Source of the DNA: Elgaria multicarinata webbii
Taxonomy: Eukaryota > Chordata > Lepidosauria > Squamata > Anguidae
DNA length: 64,000 nt
Assembly (NCBI RefSeq): GCF_023053635.1
Contig: NC_086185.1
Span: forward strand, 10,662,501 to 10,726,500
Reading direction: 5' to 3'
Shown here: positions 9,935 to 21,177 of the stretch, one piece after another
Position numbering within the stretch: the first letter of the stretch is position 1
How the letters are laid out: each line of letters starts with the position of its first letter
Notes under the pieces: model-generated
What the model saw: the letters and a program-made list of their open reading frames with translations, nothing else
Database searches by the model: none
What the model was told of the DNA's origin: nothing
Program-made: the position numbers and the translations under genes

Positions 9935-11300
9935 TTGCCTGGGCAATGGCATTGTGTCCTAAGCGTGCATCTGGAGCAAGTAGCAGACGCAAATGGCACT
10001 GGGAAGATCTGGGCAGAGACTGAGGGCTTATATACGTGTGGTCAACTATCTCTCTTACTGGTTCAGGAAGTGGCAGCTGGGTCTGCTCCTTGTGTTGAAA
10101 CCAGATTTATGCTGGGTCAACTGTGCTAAACATATCAGTGGACCCTCAATATGACAAAACCGAGAAGGCAATTTATGGTTGCTTCTGTACTTCACCAGAA
10201 GATCCATCTGTTTAATGGTGTTAGTCTTGAATGAATTCACTCTTGTATTTGTGCCATTGTGAACTCTAAGAGACATTTGAATTGTAATTACTTCCAAGGT
10301 GTACTTCTACCTGCTACAGCCAGTCGTTTGCTGTAGATATTTTAAAATATATTTCAATTGTATTCTCTCACCACTGATGTGTTTGGTGCTCTTACGTGGA
10401 GGCTTTTCTCCTTTTTGCCTTTGGCTCAATTGTACTGATGGACATGGACTTCCCTGTGCTCTCCTTCCCATGGGAGACCCTCCAGCCCCTGAAAATGCTA
10501 CTTAGACAGCAAGGAGACCCTGCTGAATGAAGGTGAGCTATAGCAGAGGGGAGAGAGGAATCTCCAAAGATCTGGCAGTGAGAGCTTCTCTGAGCAGAGA
10601 CCTTCCTCTTGTGGAAGGTCCCTTCATCTCACAGAAGATGGATCCTGAATCCAACCCAGCAGGGACTTTGACATCCTCCTAAGTAGAACTTGGGCGAAAA
10701 GGTCTTCTGGAAGCCAGGTGGTTGCAACACTCCTCCACCTCGTCTGTTGCCGCCTATGCTCTAAAGAGCTATGGATTGTGGGAGGGGAGTCAGGGACCAA
10801 GGCAAGGTTTGGGATGGGGTCAAAGGGTCCTTCAGCCCCATCACAGGCACCCCTGTTATGGGACTCCTCAAGCTTCTCACTTATCTTTTGTGGGTGTGGT
10901 TTGCTGTGGAATGCCAATCCTCGTCCTCTGAAGATGTCCTCCTTGAGGTCTGGTTGACTTGAAGCCTATCATACTGATGGTCTGACCCACACACAAAAGT
11001 GGCATCCTCCACTGGCAGCTGCTGCTTAGTCCCAGAATGCACCCCCCCCCAAAAAAAAATCTTTCAGGCATTCTGGAAAAAATAAAATAGCAGCCACCAG
11101 GAGCACCCCTAAATGAATGATCAGTGAATGATTGGGAAAAAGAGGCATTCCCTGTCATTCCTTCATGATTCATGGCAATCATTTCGTAACTCTGAAGGAA
11201 AGAGACTGCTCAGCCTTTTTGTGTGTGTTCCTTCATTGTAAAATGGTTGTTTTCTGTATCAACAAAACTGCCTGAGATCTAGCCTTCCCAGCTATGGATG
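9935..11300. other. No gene seen
   Basis: No repeat family or coding pattern recognised. Overlapping short open frames on both strands near 10620-11180 have no family resemblance. A short C-run followed by an A-run sits at 11041-11059. Confidence 0.4.
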
Positions 11301-11302
11301 TA

Positions 11303-11450
11303 CCATATTTCTTCAATTCTAAGACACACTTTTTTCCCCATATAAACATCTTTAAAAACGGGGTGCGTCTTAGGTTTTTTTTTCTGTTGGTGGTACTGAA
11401 ATTAGTGTGCGTCTTACAATCGATGGCATCTTACAATTGAAGAAATACGG
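11303..11450. mobile_element. TA-flanked palindromic MITE
   Basis: Ends are inverted (CCATATTTCTTCAATTCTAA and complement ending GAAGAAATACGG) and the element is flanked by TA on both sides (11301-11302, 11451-11452), as in Tc1/mariner/pogo insertions. Same family as the longer copy at 47998-48175. Non-coding. Confidence 0.75.
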
Positions 11451-11769
11451 TATATGATGTTTTCTACATCAGGCTGTTAATCCTCTGTTATCTACTTTCA
11501 GTTTCATTACAGAATTGAGGTCCAAGTTCTATACATAGAGCTTTTCCTTTCCTTTTCTGTTACAAACCTCTAGATGGTGCTGTGCTATAGCAGAATAATG
11601 CAATTACACAAGCAGGAAAATATGTTTTCTTTCACTCTTGCAAATAATATTCTACTTTCCCTGCTCTGAAAACTCCTGTGAAAGTGCTCTTAAGAAACAG
11701 AAGTGAAACTGGAGAGTCATGTCAATGTCTAAAGAACCCAGAAGCAACTGTAAAGGGATGCCGAGAGCA

Positions 11770-11984
11770 AGTGTAGTGTGTGGCTAAAGTGGCTAAAGTG
11801 CTGGACTGGGAGTTGGGAGATCCGGGTTCTAGTCCCCACTTGGCCATGGAAACCCACTGGGTGACTTTGGGCCAGGCACAGACTCTCAGCCCAATCTACC
11901 TCACAGGGTTGTTGTTGTGAGGATAAAAGGGAGAGGAGGAGGATTATATATGCTGCTTTGGGTTATAAGGCAGGATATAAATGC

Positions 11985-12039
<55 letters not shown>

Positions 12040-12040
12040 C
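11770..12040 (+). mobile_element. CORE-SINE with (AAT)n tail
   Basis: tRNA-like head with GATCCGGGTTCTAGTCCCC (B box), CORE segment CCCACTGGGTGACTTTGGGC, TTGTTGTTGTGAGGATAAAA block, then an L2-like end leading into about 19 AAT units (11980-12038). The AAT run gives a spurious poly-asparagine frame. Confidence 0.8.
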
Positions 12041-12544
12041 CTTGTGTAGAGAAACTCTAGGTGTGAAAAAGCCTAAGAGTCTATTTACACAATCAGTATA
12101 TGTATTTAATTCCAGACTCCGATCTGTGATTACTTACTTAAAACTGCTTCCTTTTTGGAATGGCTGGATTCTCTCTCACTCCCCATCAAAATGAAGTTTC
12201 AGTACTTAGATGCAGTGCTGTATTCCACCACTAGGTGCTGCTGAAGGGTCATTCCCTGTCTTTTCATATATGAGGATTTCAGGATCAGCCCTCATTCACT
12301 GAAAGATACCAAATAGATGGACCTAGTGGCAGATTTGGGCACTACAATGAATCATTAAAATGAACGATGGGCTGAAAGCGCTGCCCTACGACCACAAGCC
12401 CATTTTCTGGCCACAGGGAGGCACATTTGTCATTTGTGGGTGAGGTGGGGTAGCTGCGATCTTCTGTTTTAAAATGTTTTACATAAAACAAAGAATAACA
12501 AAAGTTAAAAAGAAAAGTAGGGGTGTATGGATTTTGTAACCTCC
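12041..12544. other. No gene seen
   Basis: No coding pattern or clear repeat in this stretch. Confidence 0.35.
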
Positions 12545-12665
12545 GTTCCAGCTGGGCAACCATCTGACAAGGATGCTTTAGGGTGGATTCCTGCACTAAG
12601 CAGGGGATTGGACTTGATGGCCTTGTAGGCCCCTTCCAACTCTTCTATTCTATGATTCTATGATC
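12545..12665 (+). mobile_element. CR1 LINE 3' end
   Basis: GATGCTTTAGGGTGGATTCC, GGACTTGATGGCCTTGTAGG, then TTCTATGATTCTATGA octamer tail. Only the last 120 bp survive, the usual 5' truncation of CR1. Confidence 0.9.
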
Positions 12666-12822
12666 TGTGTTTTGTGGATTGTCAGGTGCCTTTTAGTCTG
12701 CCATCCACTCATTGGTGGAATATGTTTTCCCAATTTTGCAAACCCTTGAAAAATAGCGCAAATCTGCCTCTAAATGCACACAATCCCTCCCCCCAAAGTG
12801 CAAGTTTTCATCCTTTAGCATG

Positions 12823-12955
12823 AAATTTATTTATTTATTTATTTATCATACTTATACCCCGCTCCTCAGCCAAAAAAGGCTCTCGGAGCGGCTTACACTT
12901 AGCAAAAAAGACAGTCCCTGCCCTCAGGCTTACAATCTAATAAAGACATGACACA
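12823..12955 (-). mobile_element. L2-type LINE 3' UTR fragment
   Basis: On the minus strand: ATTAGATTGTAAGCCTGAGG, then AGCCGCTCCGAGAGCC and an (AAAT)n tail. The same end occurs in plus orientation at 63785-63890. Confidence 0.7.
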
Positions 12956-12970
12956 CAAGGAAAAGGAGTC

Positions 12971-13009
12971 AAGGAGGGAGGGAGGGAGGGAGGGAGGAGA
13001 GAGAAAGAA

Positions 13010-13062
<53 letters not shown>
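12971..13062. repeat. (GGGA)n/(GA)n purine tract
   Basis: GGAG tetranucleotides grade into GAAA/GAGA and then a pure GA run of about 40 bp ending near 13061. One strand is almost all purine, which can form triplex DNA. Spurious open frames on both strands arise from it. Confidence 0.9.
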
Positions 13063-13063
<1 letters not shown>

Positions 13064-13184
13064 CAGCAGGAGCAGGCCCCGATGTTACTTCTGCCTGCTC
13101 CTGTCCCCTCGGTCCTTCTTCTTCTCCACAGGGCCAAGATGGCAGTTTGCCCTGTGGGGGGGGGGAGGCACTTTTTTGGCTGTA

Positions 13185-15440
13185 GTTATTGTTGTTATTG
13201 TTTTTCTCACTCATGGCGGGTTTTTCTAGACAGCCATGACGGGCTTTGCCCGGTCATGCTGTCTTTTACTGATTCAGGAATTTTCTGACAATTGAGCATG
13301 TTTTAAGTATGACTGCTTTCTGGATGTTGGTGTGGGTGTATTTTAGTAGGCCCAGTTTCTGCAGGTTTTCTGTGACTGATGTGACTAACAAGATAATTGT
13401 GACACTTTCCTGTTGTCATAGTTCTTTAATTTCCATGGCCAGTGCTGTATATTTCTCTGTCTTCTCCTCTTCCTTTTCTACAGCATTTTTGTCATTAGGT
13501 ATTGCTATGTCAATGAGGTATGTGTTTTTTCTTTTTTCTTTATTTTTGTCTATAACTGTTATTTCTGTTTGGTTGCAATTCATTGTTCTGACCCAGTATA
13601 TTTTATGACCTGCATTTTCCAAGATTGTTTTGGATGTGTATGTATAGTATAGTTGTTTGATGAGGTTAAATTTGATGGCCAGTTGTTGATGAATTAATTT
13701 TGCAGCTGTATTGTGTCTGTCCACATAATCCATTCCTACCAGAATTTTACATCCTCCTGTTACACGGTCTATTGTTTCTTGAAATTGATGGCATTTGCTA
13801 CATAAACCTGTTGTTACACTGTTATCTTCTATGTTGTGTTTTTGGTAGTTCTTGGTTGCTATAACTTGATCCTGCAGAGCTATTAGGAATCCTTCTGATT
13901 CTGGAAATAGCTCATCCTTCCTGAGCCATTCGTCCGATTGTTCTTTGTTTATTTGTGGGTTCTGTATTACGTTGTAGTGCTTCACGTGGAGTGCTTTTTA
14001 TGCCCATTTTTCTTTTTTTTTCTCTGCAAGTATGAGTGGTCATGTTTGGTCTTCATTTTGTAGTGCTAGGTTGAGTGGGGTGTAGTTTTTATCTGCTTTT
14101 ACTATGGCTATTATGAATGGGGGTGTTTTTAGTGTGAGCAAATTCTCTGAATTATTTTATCTGTTTAGCATGAATTGTGCCAATGTCCAGCAGTCCTTTC
14201 CCTCCTTCTTTCCTGCTGATAGTTATTCTTTCAATGCATGAATTAGGATGGAGCATGCAGTATTTTGTGAGTTCAGTGTGTGACTAGTGTATGATTCCAA
14301 ATGAGTATGTGAGGGTGGGTATTGCATAGGTGTTCATGGCTTTCATTTCATTTCATTTTTATACCACCCAATAGCTGAAGCTCTCTGGGCGGTTTAAAAA
14401 AATTAAAACTACAACAATATTTAACAATATATTAATCAACAATATCACAATAATATTCAAAAGTATACAAAATACAAGTTTACAGCAAAACAGAGCAGAT
14501 AAGGGGAAAAATAACTTGGTTGTAATGTTTCTCCCCCTGAAGCAGCACCTGCCAAACTTCAGCTCCAGCCTTGCTTTTAAAGTCTCCAGGTGTGGAGGGG
14601 GGGAGGGAAGCAGGTGGAATAGCTTACGCCTTGGTGGAACAGCATTTCTCCCCCTTGAAGCAGCACCTCCAAACTCTGAAAATGTTTTTAGAGTTAAGTT
14701 TGGATTTTAAGATTTATGATAGGTGGATTTTACATTGCATTCTTAGTTGAGTTTTTACCATGGAGTGGTTGATTTTCGTGTTTTGTTGGAATCCTAAATA
14801 TCCATACGTTTCATTTTCTTCCATGTTATTTAATACTTCGTTATTTAGTGTTTCCTCTGTTTCTGCTTCTTTCCATTTTCCTCTTTGTGAAGCATCTGGC
14901 ATTTTCTTATCCTGAATTCCATTTTCATGTCTGTCGTCAGTTCTTCAGTGATTCGCAGGAGGCCTTTGATCTGTGTCAATGTCGAAGCATAGCTTTTGAT
15001 GTCAAACATGTACAGGAAGTGATTGATTCTGTGCTTTGCTACTTTTGGGTGTTTTAGGTTGATGCCGTAGGTGTTGTTGTTAAGAGTGTTGGATAGTGGA
15101 TGGAGACACAGGCGAAACCATAGAACACTGAATGTGTCACCTTGAAAAATGCCACGTTTGATATTTATTTTCTCTCTCTCTGTATAGGATCTTTATCTGT
15201 TGTTAGGTGCATTGTCATTCTACATATCCCCATTATTGCTGTCAGAATGTTTTGGACCGAGGGATGTATTTTGTATATTTTGAGTACCTTTTTCAGCCAA
15301 TCGCTCGTGGAGCCTTGACACTGCCCATTCAAGGCTTTTCTTCTAGTTTTTGTAACCACTGTTTCACGCTAACAGGGTGGTTAGCCCTGACTAGTGGTGG
15401 TTGGCTAGGGTCTGTGGGTGTGCCATGCCTGTGTAACTGT
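13185..15440 (-). mobile_element. Decayed R4/Dong-type LINE
   Basis: Minus-strand coding remains of a LINE with a C-terminal restriction-like endonuclease. The best open stretch (13416-13985) reads C-SKCHQFQET, then LIHQQLAIKFNL, the diagnostic YLIDIAIPND (the D of an RLE-type nuclease core) and EEEKTEKYTALAMEIKEL. Just beyond it the frame reads on through a stop to IQKAVILKTCSIVRKFLN, the usual R4-type C-terminus. Upstream (14900-15360) lie RT remains: GICRMTMHL, IFQGDTFSVLWFRLCLHPLSN and CQMLH. Several stops and frame changes show it is dead. It is split by an insertion at 14336-14695. Clade assignment is from motif recall. Confidence 0.65.
14336..14695 (-). mobile_element. Insertion inside the R4-like LINE, with L2-type 3' end
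   Basis: At 14340-14400 the minus strand shows GCCCAGAGAGCTTCAGCTAT and an ATGAAATG-rich tail, the L2-type 3' end. The part 14515-14695 is of unknown kind but holds an internal direct repeat (CCTGAAGCAGCACCT near 14537, CTTGAAGCAGCACCT near 14654). The R4-like sequence resumes on both sides. Confidence 0.5.
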
Positions 15441-15462
15441 GTAAACAGTTACCCCTTGTGGA

Positions 15463-15513
<51 letters not shown>
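15463..15513. repeat. (ATT)n microsatellite
   Basis: About 17 ATT units. Confidence 0.95.
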
Positions 15514-15515
<2 letters not shown>

Positions 15516-15814
15516 TACTTTTCCACAACTAACTTTGGGTAAAATTATGGAAAGTTAAAAACAGAAAACAAACCAACATCAGTCCACAAGCCCAGGGAAT
15601 CTGTGTAGCTTGAGCTGTGGGATCCATGGGTTGGAGTCATAGAAATCCAAACTCTTTTGATTCTGTTGTGGGTTTCTCTGACATCCGTAATCAAAATTAA
15701 TTTTGCATTCAACATCAAATTTATTGTAATTTGTTCCTATCCTGACTTTTCTGATACAAATCCTTTCTAGTTGGCTTACAGGTAACACGGACGTCCATTG
15801 ATAAAATTGGAATA

Positions 15815-16015
15815 AACACTGCCTAGTTAAACTATGGAATTCACTACCACAGGATGTGGTGATAGCCACCAATTTGGATGGCTTTAAAAGGGGGCTGGTT
15901 AAATTCCTGGAGGAGAAGGCTAGCAAGGGCTACTAGCCCTGATGGTTGTGTGCTGTCTCCAGTATCCAAGGCAGTAAGCCTATATACACCAGTTGGAGGA
16001 GGGTGCTGTTTCTTG
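15815..16015 (+). mobile_element. CR1 LINE fragment
   Basis: Shares ACTATGGAATTCACTACCAC, AATTTGGATGGCTTTAAAAG and AAATTCCTGGAGGAGAAGGC with the copies at 5315-5790 and 26080-26775. The 15540-15810 stretch before it holds nothing recognised. Confidence 0.75.
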
Positions 16016-16222
16016 TGGGTTCCTGGTGAACATTTTGGGTGCTGGACATCTCTCCTTATTTCTTTCTCTCTTCTTACTGTACTAGAAATCTCAATAAGCA
16101 CTAGGAGCAGGGAGAGGAAAGGTGCAAGGCCCTTCCAGGGACTTCCTAATGGCCAGCGAGAGTAGACCAGAAAATGCATAAAGGAGGTAACTTGGATGAC
16201 TACAGGCAGAAACAGCGGCTAT

Positions 16223-16420
16223 GACCCTGTTCAGACAACATGCTAAGCTATGGCAGTGAAGTATTTTGAACGAAACATGATGGCTTGTGTGTTGTGTGAA
16301 CCATCCCTAACCACAGTGACTGCATAACCATGGTTTAAACATCATCACTAACCTTTTGCTGCAAAGGGGTTAGCAGCTTAACCGTGGCTGAGCCTGTCAT
16401 CTGAACAGGCCCAATGTCTC
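16223..16420. mobile_element. Foldback DNA element (CCTGTTCAGACAACA family)
   Basis: Left end CCCTGTTCAGACAACATGCT and right end ...GTCATCTGAACAGGCCC are inverted copies. The interior repeats CTAACC and GTTAAGC words in both directions. A related element at 30346-31072 shares the same end. Non-coding; no target duplication is clear. Confidence 0.6.
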
Positions 16421-16442
16421 TCACCCATAGACCAATCTTGCA

Positions 16443-16762
16443 TAGGGTGACCATATGAAAAGGAGGACCGGGCTCCGGTATCTTTAACAGTTGTATTGAA
16501 AAGGAAATTTCAGCAGGTGTCATTTGTATGCATGGAGAACCTTGTGAAATTCCTTCTTCATCACAACAGTTAAAGCTGCAGGTGCCCTGCCCTCTTTTAA
16601 ATTTGGTCACTCTAGTATAGCTCCTGCACCTTTAACTGCGGTGATGAAGAGGGAATTTCACCAGGTTCTCCATATATACAAATAACACCTGCTGAAATTT
16701 CCTTTTCAATACAACTGTTAAAGATACAGGAGCCCCGTCCTCCTTTTCATAAGGTCACCCTA
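16443..16762. mobile_element. Palindromic hAT-like MITE with 8-bp target duplication
   Basis: A 320-bp element with ends TAGGGTGACCATATGAAAAG and ...AAGGTCACCCTA. It is flanked by perfect 8-bp repeats ATCTTGCA (16435-16442 and 16763-16770), which fixes the boundaries and supports the hAT superfamily. Inner sequence folds back on itself (TTTAACAGTTGTATTGAAAA against its complement). Non-coding; same family as 7513-7826. Confidence 0.9.
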
Positions 16763-17064
16763 ATCTTGCACCATCTGCCCACCCCGGAGCTCATTCAGGC
16801 AGCAAGGAAGCAGACGGTAAGGGTGGAGAAAGGGAGTGGGTGATACGCCCAGTGCCAGGAAGTCAGAGCGATAGCAAAACAAAGTTGGTGTGGTTGCGGT
16901 GGGGTCGGGGAGGAAAGGGGAAATGTTTGTAGAATATACAGCAATTCCTGTGAGAATTTAATGAAGACTGCGTTCCTTCCTACCTCATTCTTTTGGTTTC
17001 TGAAGCCTTCGCCCCTCCTTTTTGTTTAAATTATAGCATTTCTAAATATGTACCGTTGCTTATA

Positions 17065-17150
17065 AATTAGCACAGCCTTCCCCAACCTGGTGCTGGCTGG
17101 GCAATGATGGGGGTTGTAGTCCAATACATATGGATAGGACCAGGATGGGG
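17065..17150. mobile_element. Short foldback element fragment (CCCCAACCTGG family)
   Basis: CCTTCCCCAACCTGGTGCTGG plus GGTTGTAGTCCAATACAT. The same words recur at 4085-4137, 33085-33178, 35790-35890 and 47010-47080, so this is a dispersed non-autonomous element of hAT-like look. Confidence 0.5.
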
Positions 17151-17159
17151 AAGGGTGAA

Positions 17160-17410
17160 TTAGTCAGTGTGGTGTAGTGGCTAAAGTGTTGGACTGGGAG
17201 TCGGGAGATCCGGGTTCTAGTCCCCACTTGGCCGTGGAAACCCACTGGGTGACTTTGGGCCAGTCACAGACTCTCAGCTCAACCTACCTCACAGGGTTGT
17301 TGTTGTGAGGATAAAATGGAAAGGATGATGATTATGTACACTGACTTGGGTTCCTTGGAGGAAAAAAGGTGGGATATAATAAATAAATAAAATAATTAAT
17401 AAATAAATGC
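17160..17410 (+). mobile_element. CORE-SINE
   Basis: GTGTGGTGTAGTGGCTAAAG head, GATCCGGGTTCTAGTCCCC B box, CCCACTGGGTGACTTTGGGC CORE and GTTGTTGTTGTGAGGATAAA, ending in (AAAT)n. Close to the copy at 11770-12040. Confidence 0.85.
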
Positions 17411-17494
17411 AAATTTCTTACCTCTCTGGTCCTCTTTTTTGGTGATGTGAATCTTTTTTTTTCCCCCAGGGTGGGGGTGGTAAGAAAGCGGCCG

Positions 17495-18355
17495 CCCTGG
17501 ACCCAGTGCTCTTCAACGTTTTTATTAATGATTTCGACTAGGAGGTGCAGGGAACACTTATCAAATTTGCAGATGACACAAAATTAGGTGGGATAGCTAA
17601 TACCCTGGAAGACAGAAACAAACTTCAAAGTGATCTTGACAGGCTGGAGTACTGGGCTGAAAACAACAGAATGAAATTTAATAGGGATAAATGCCAAGTT
17701 CTACATCTAGGAAATAGAATTACAAGATCTTGGAATTGTTGTAGATTACAAACTGAATATGAGCCAATAGTGTGATGTGGCTGCAAAAAAGGCAAATGCT
17801 ATTTTGGGCTGCATAAATAGAAGTATAGCTTCCAAATCACGTGAGATACTGGTTTCTCTCTATTCAGCCCTGGTTAGGCCCCATCTAGAGTATTGCGTCC
17901 AGTTCTAGGCTCCACACTTCAAGAAGGATGCAGACAAGCTGGCGCGGATTCAGAGGAGGGCAATGATGGTGATCAGGGGTCTGGAAACAAAGCCCATGAA
18001 GAGAGACTGAAACAACTGGGCATGTTTAGCCTGGGGAAGAGATTGAGGGGAGATAGCACTCTTCAAATACTTAAAAGGTTGTCACACAGAGGAGGGCCAG
18101 GATTTCTTCTCGGTCCTCCCAGAGTGCAGGACACAGAATAATGGGCTCAAGTTGCAGGAAGCCAGATTCCAGCTGGACATCAGGAAAAAAATCCTGACTG
18201 TTAGAGCAGTACGACAACCTAGGGAGGTGGTGGGCTCTCCCACACTGGAGGCCTTCAAGAGGCAGCTGGACAGCCATCTGTCAGGGATGCTTTAGGGTGG
18301 ATTCCTGCACTGAGCGGGGAGTTGGACTCAATGGCCTTGTAGGCCCCTTCCTCTG
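17495..18355 (+). mobile_element. CR1 LINE, 5'-truncated
   Basis: Starts within the reverse transcriptase: DPVLFNVFINDFD, then LIKFADDTKLGGIAN (the ADD catalytic motif), then MKFNRDKCQVLHLGN. The frame is then broken several times. The 3' part carries MFSLGKRLRGD and GATGCTTTAGGGTGGATTCC and ends in GGCCTTGTAGGCCCCTTCC followed by a TG run. A dead copy, but the longest CR1 coding remnant here. Confidence 0.85.
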
Positions 18356-18594
18356 TGTGTGTGTGTGTGTAGAGAAGACAGTGGGGAGCGGATTTGTTCT
18401 GCTAATGTAGCAAGAGCTGCCCACACAGTTAAGTTTCATTTTTGCCTTTTTCCTTAGGGCTTTGACCTAGCTGCTCTTCATTTCTTTAAGCCAGCTGCTG
18501 AACCATGATAAATACATGATTGGCAGGTAAATGACCTCAGAGAGATATACAGCCCTGCTTGTTTGTTTTTGCTGCATGATTTATCAAATACTGC

Positions 18595-18770
18595 AGCATC
18601 CATGAGTGAGGCCAGCCCTACCATTAGGCAGAAGGAGGCAATCGCCTCAGGCGGCAAATGCGGGAAGGTGGCAGCAAGGTGCGGGTGGAGATAATAGTGT
18701 GCCACGCGGCCTGCTTTGCGCCCCCTAAGCCAGCCTGCCGCCTTCAGTTGCAGTGGAGGACACTGTCCCA
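18595..18770. mobile_element. hAT-like MITE fragment (GGCCAGCCCTACCATTAGGC family)
   Basis: GCCAGCCCTACCATTAGGCA and TCGCCTCAGGCGGCAAATGC match, in opposite orientation, the right end of the element at 34166-34446. Another piece lies near 44185-44238. Confidence 0.5.
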
Positions 18771-18780
18771 TCCCCAATAC

Positions 18781-19126
18781 TGAAGAAAGATTCAGCTGCC
18801 AGTACAGTTGGCTTTTGTACATGGAATGGAAGGAGACTTTAATTCCAAGGTCTGAAATGATCTAGCTGCACCACGGCGGCTCTCGGCCCTGCCCTCTGGC
18901 CATGAGTGGCTGCTAGTTTGTGGCAACTGTGACTTCCCCTGCCGGGAGATAAGGGCTTTCCTCCCGGAAGCCTGTTCTAAACATAACAAACTCCACCCTA
19001 ATCTTTTGCTGGCATCTTGGCTTTCAACATGCTGGTGGTATTTTTATCCAGAGGAACATTCAAACAACGAACTCTCCCATGGCCTTGATTGAAGTGGTAT
19101 AGTCCAGCCACAGGAACCTTCTATGG
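18781..19126. other. No gene seen
   Basis: No coding pattern or repeat recognised. Confidence 0.35.
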
Positions 19127-19127
19127 A

Positions 19128-19129
19128 AC

Positions 19130-19167
<38 letters not shown>

Positions 19168-20662
19168 TATTTATTTATATAGCACCATCAATGTACATGG
19201 TGCTGTACAGAGTAAAACAGTAAATAGCAAGACCCTGCCGCATAGGCTTACAATCTAATAAAATCATAGTAAAACAATAAGGAGGGGAAGAGAATGCAAA
19301 CAGGTACAGGGAAGGGTAAGCAGGCACAGGGTAGGGAAAAACTAACAGTAGAAAGTAACAGTAGAAGTCTGCACAACATCAAGTTTTAAAAGCTTTAGGA
19401 AAAAGAAAGGTTTTTAGCTGAGCTTTAAAAGCTGCGGTTGAACTTGTAGTTCTCAAATGTTCTGGAAGAGCATTCCAGGCGTAAGGGGCAGCAGACGAAA
19501 ATGGACGAAGCCGAGCAAGGGAAGTAGAGGCCCTTGGGCAGGCGAGAAACATGGCATCAGAGGAGCGAAGAGCACGAGCGGGGCAATAGTGTGAGATGAG
19601 AGAGGAGAGATAGGAAGGAGCTAGACCGTGAAAAGCTTTGAAGGTTAACAGGAGAAGTTTATATTGGATTCTGAAGTGAATTGGAAGCCAATGAAGAGAT
19701 TTCAGAAGCGGAGTAACATGGTCGGAGCGGCGAGCTAAGAAGATGATCTTTGCGGCAGAGTGGTGAACAGAAACCAACGGACTGATGTGAGAAGAAGGAA
19801 GGCCAGAGAGAAGAAGGTTGCAGTAGTCCAACCGTGAAATAACCAGTGCATGAACAAGCGTCTTGGCAGAAGAGACAGACAAAAATGATCGAATCCTGGC
19901 AATATTATACAGGAAAAATCGACAAGATTTAGCTACTGCCTCAATATGAGGAATAAAGGAGAGCGAGGAGTCGAAGATAAAGCCAAGGCTACGAGCTTCC
20001 TTGACCGGAGTAAGCGTAACATCATTGACAGTAAGAGAGAATGAGAGATGAGGAGAAGGTTTAGGAGGAAAAACAAGCAATTCAGTCTTTGCCATGTTAA
20101 GCTTCAAGCGACGATGAAGCAGCCAAGCTGAGATATCTGAAAGACATGCCGAGATACGATCGTGAACATCAGGAGAAAGTTCCGGAGATGACAGATATAG
20201 TTGTGTATCATCGGCGTACAGGTGATATTGGAGGCCATGAGATTGAATAAGCTTGCCCAAGGGCAACATGTATAAGGAAAACAACAACGGGCCAAGCACC
20301 GAGCCTTGCGGAACCCCTACTGAAAGGGGAAAGGAGGAAGACGAGCTGCCATTAGTCAACACGCTGAAAGAGCGACCCGCTAGATAGGAGGCAAACCAGT
20401 TATAGACAGAGCCACAAAATCCAAGGTCATGAAGGGAATCTAAGAGAAGATCATGATCAACCGTGTCAAAGGCTGCAGTTAGATCAAGGAGAATAAGAAC
20501 GGAATAATGGCCTTTAGACTTGGCAGTAAGGAGATCATTGGTGATCTTAGTAAGGGCTGTTTCGGTGGAATGCAGAGGACGGAATCCAGATTGAAATGGA
20601 TCCAAAGCAGAGTTACTAGAAAGAAAGTCAAGACAGCGAGAGATGTTCTGTTTGCGTTTCTG
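19128..20662 (-). mobile_element. Young L2-type LINE, 5'-truncated, open RT frame
   Basis: Minus-strand open frame of at least 408 codons (19379-20605, continuing a few codons upstream without an ATG). RT motifs counted from MDPFQ (the first codon is TTG): [13 protein letters not shown] (39-51), [13 protein letters not shown] (97-109), [10 protein letters not shown] (129-138). The C-terminal end has [11 protein letters not shown] and [11 protein letters not shown] then stop. The 3' UTR reads TGTACAGCACCATGTACATT and ends in (AAT)n at 19130-19170. The endonuclease half is missing, so it cannot move itself. A second copy (54658-55448) differs at about nine of 165 residues, and a 3' piece lies at 30243-30325. 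Clade (L2 versus a close CR1-superfamily group) is from memory. Confidence 0.85.
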
Positions 20663-20719
20663 ATTGTGGGGTGACTTTTATTCCATTGACTGCTCGTTGG
20701 TGTCATCTGGGGGGGGGGA

Positions 20720-21010
20720 GGATTCCTTCAAATTGCCTGAATTTGCGTAGATTCTCACTTGCAAAAATGCTCAAATCCCCTTGAAAATGTGCAAATCCCC
20801 CAAAATGTGTTTTTTTCATGCTTTAGCCTATAGGGAAAATGCACATCTTCAGCTGTTTGTTTTTTTAATGTATTTTTCTATCACTAAATTTGCATAAAAT
20901 TCCAGAAACTAAAAATAATGGCCCACGAGTCTGCCAGATCTATGCGACTCGGGAAAAGCTTGAAATCCGAACTCATCTGATTCCATTGCAGATTTGTCCA
21001 ACATCCTTAA
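20720..21010. mobile_element. Decayed A/T-rich dispersed element
   Basis: Words such as CTTGCAAAAATGCTCAAATC, ATTTGTCCAACATCCTTAAT and GAAAATGCACAT recur in the stretches at 600-900, 27460-27790, 36600-36800 and 40300-40330. Ends and family are unclear. Confidence 0.35.
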
Positions 21011-21059
21011 TAGCTAAAAATCTTGGATCACTATCTAAGTCCTCCCCACAACACCCACC

Positions 21060-21090
21060 CACACCCACACCCACACCCACACCCACACAT
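21060..21090. repeat. (CACCCA)n repeat
   Basis: Five units of ACACCC, 40 bp before a long TA run. Confidence 0.85.
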
Positions 21091-21125
21091 CCCTTCATGC
21101 TCTGCTTGGTTGCACTGTTCTTGTT

Positions 21126-21130
<5 letters not shown>

Positions 21131-21174
<44 letters not shown>
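21131..21174. repeat. (TA)22 microsatellite
   Basis: Forty-four bases of pure TA alternation, able to extrude a cruciform. Followed by an L2-type tail fragment at about 21250-21310. Confidence 0.95.

Positions 21175-21177
<3 letters not shown>

Noticed and set aside
11958-12194. Open frame with a run of asparagines
   Set aside because: The asparagines come from the (AAT)n tail of a CORE-SINE.
12948-13229. Open frames rich in Arg/Glu (+) and Leu/Ser (-)
   Set aside because: Translation of the GA purine tract; compositional artefact.
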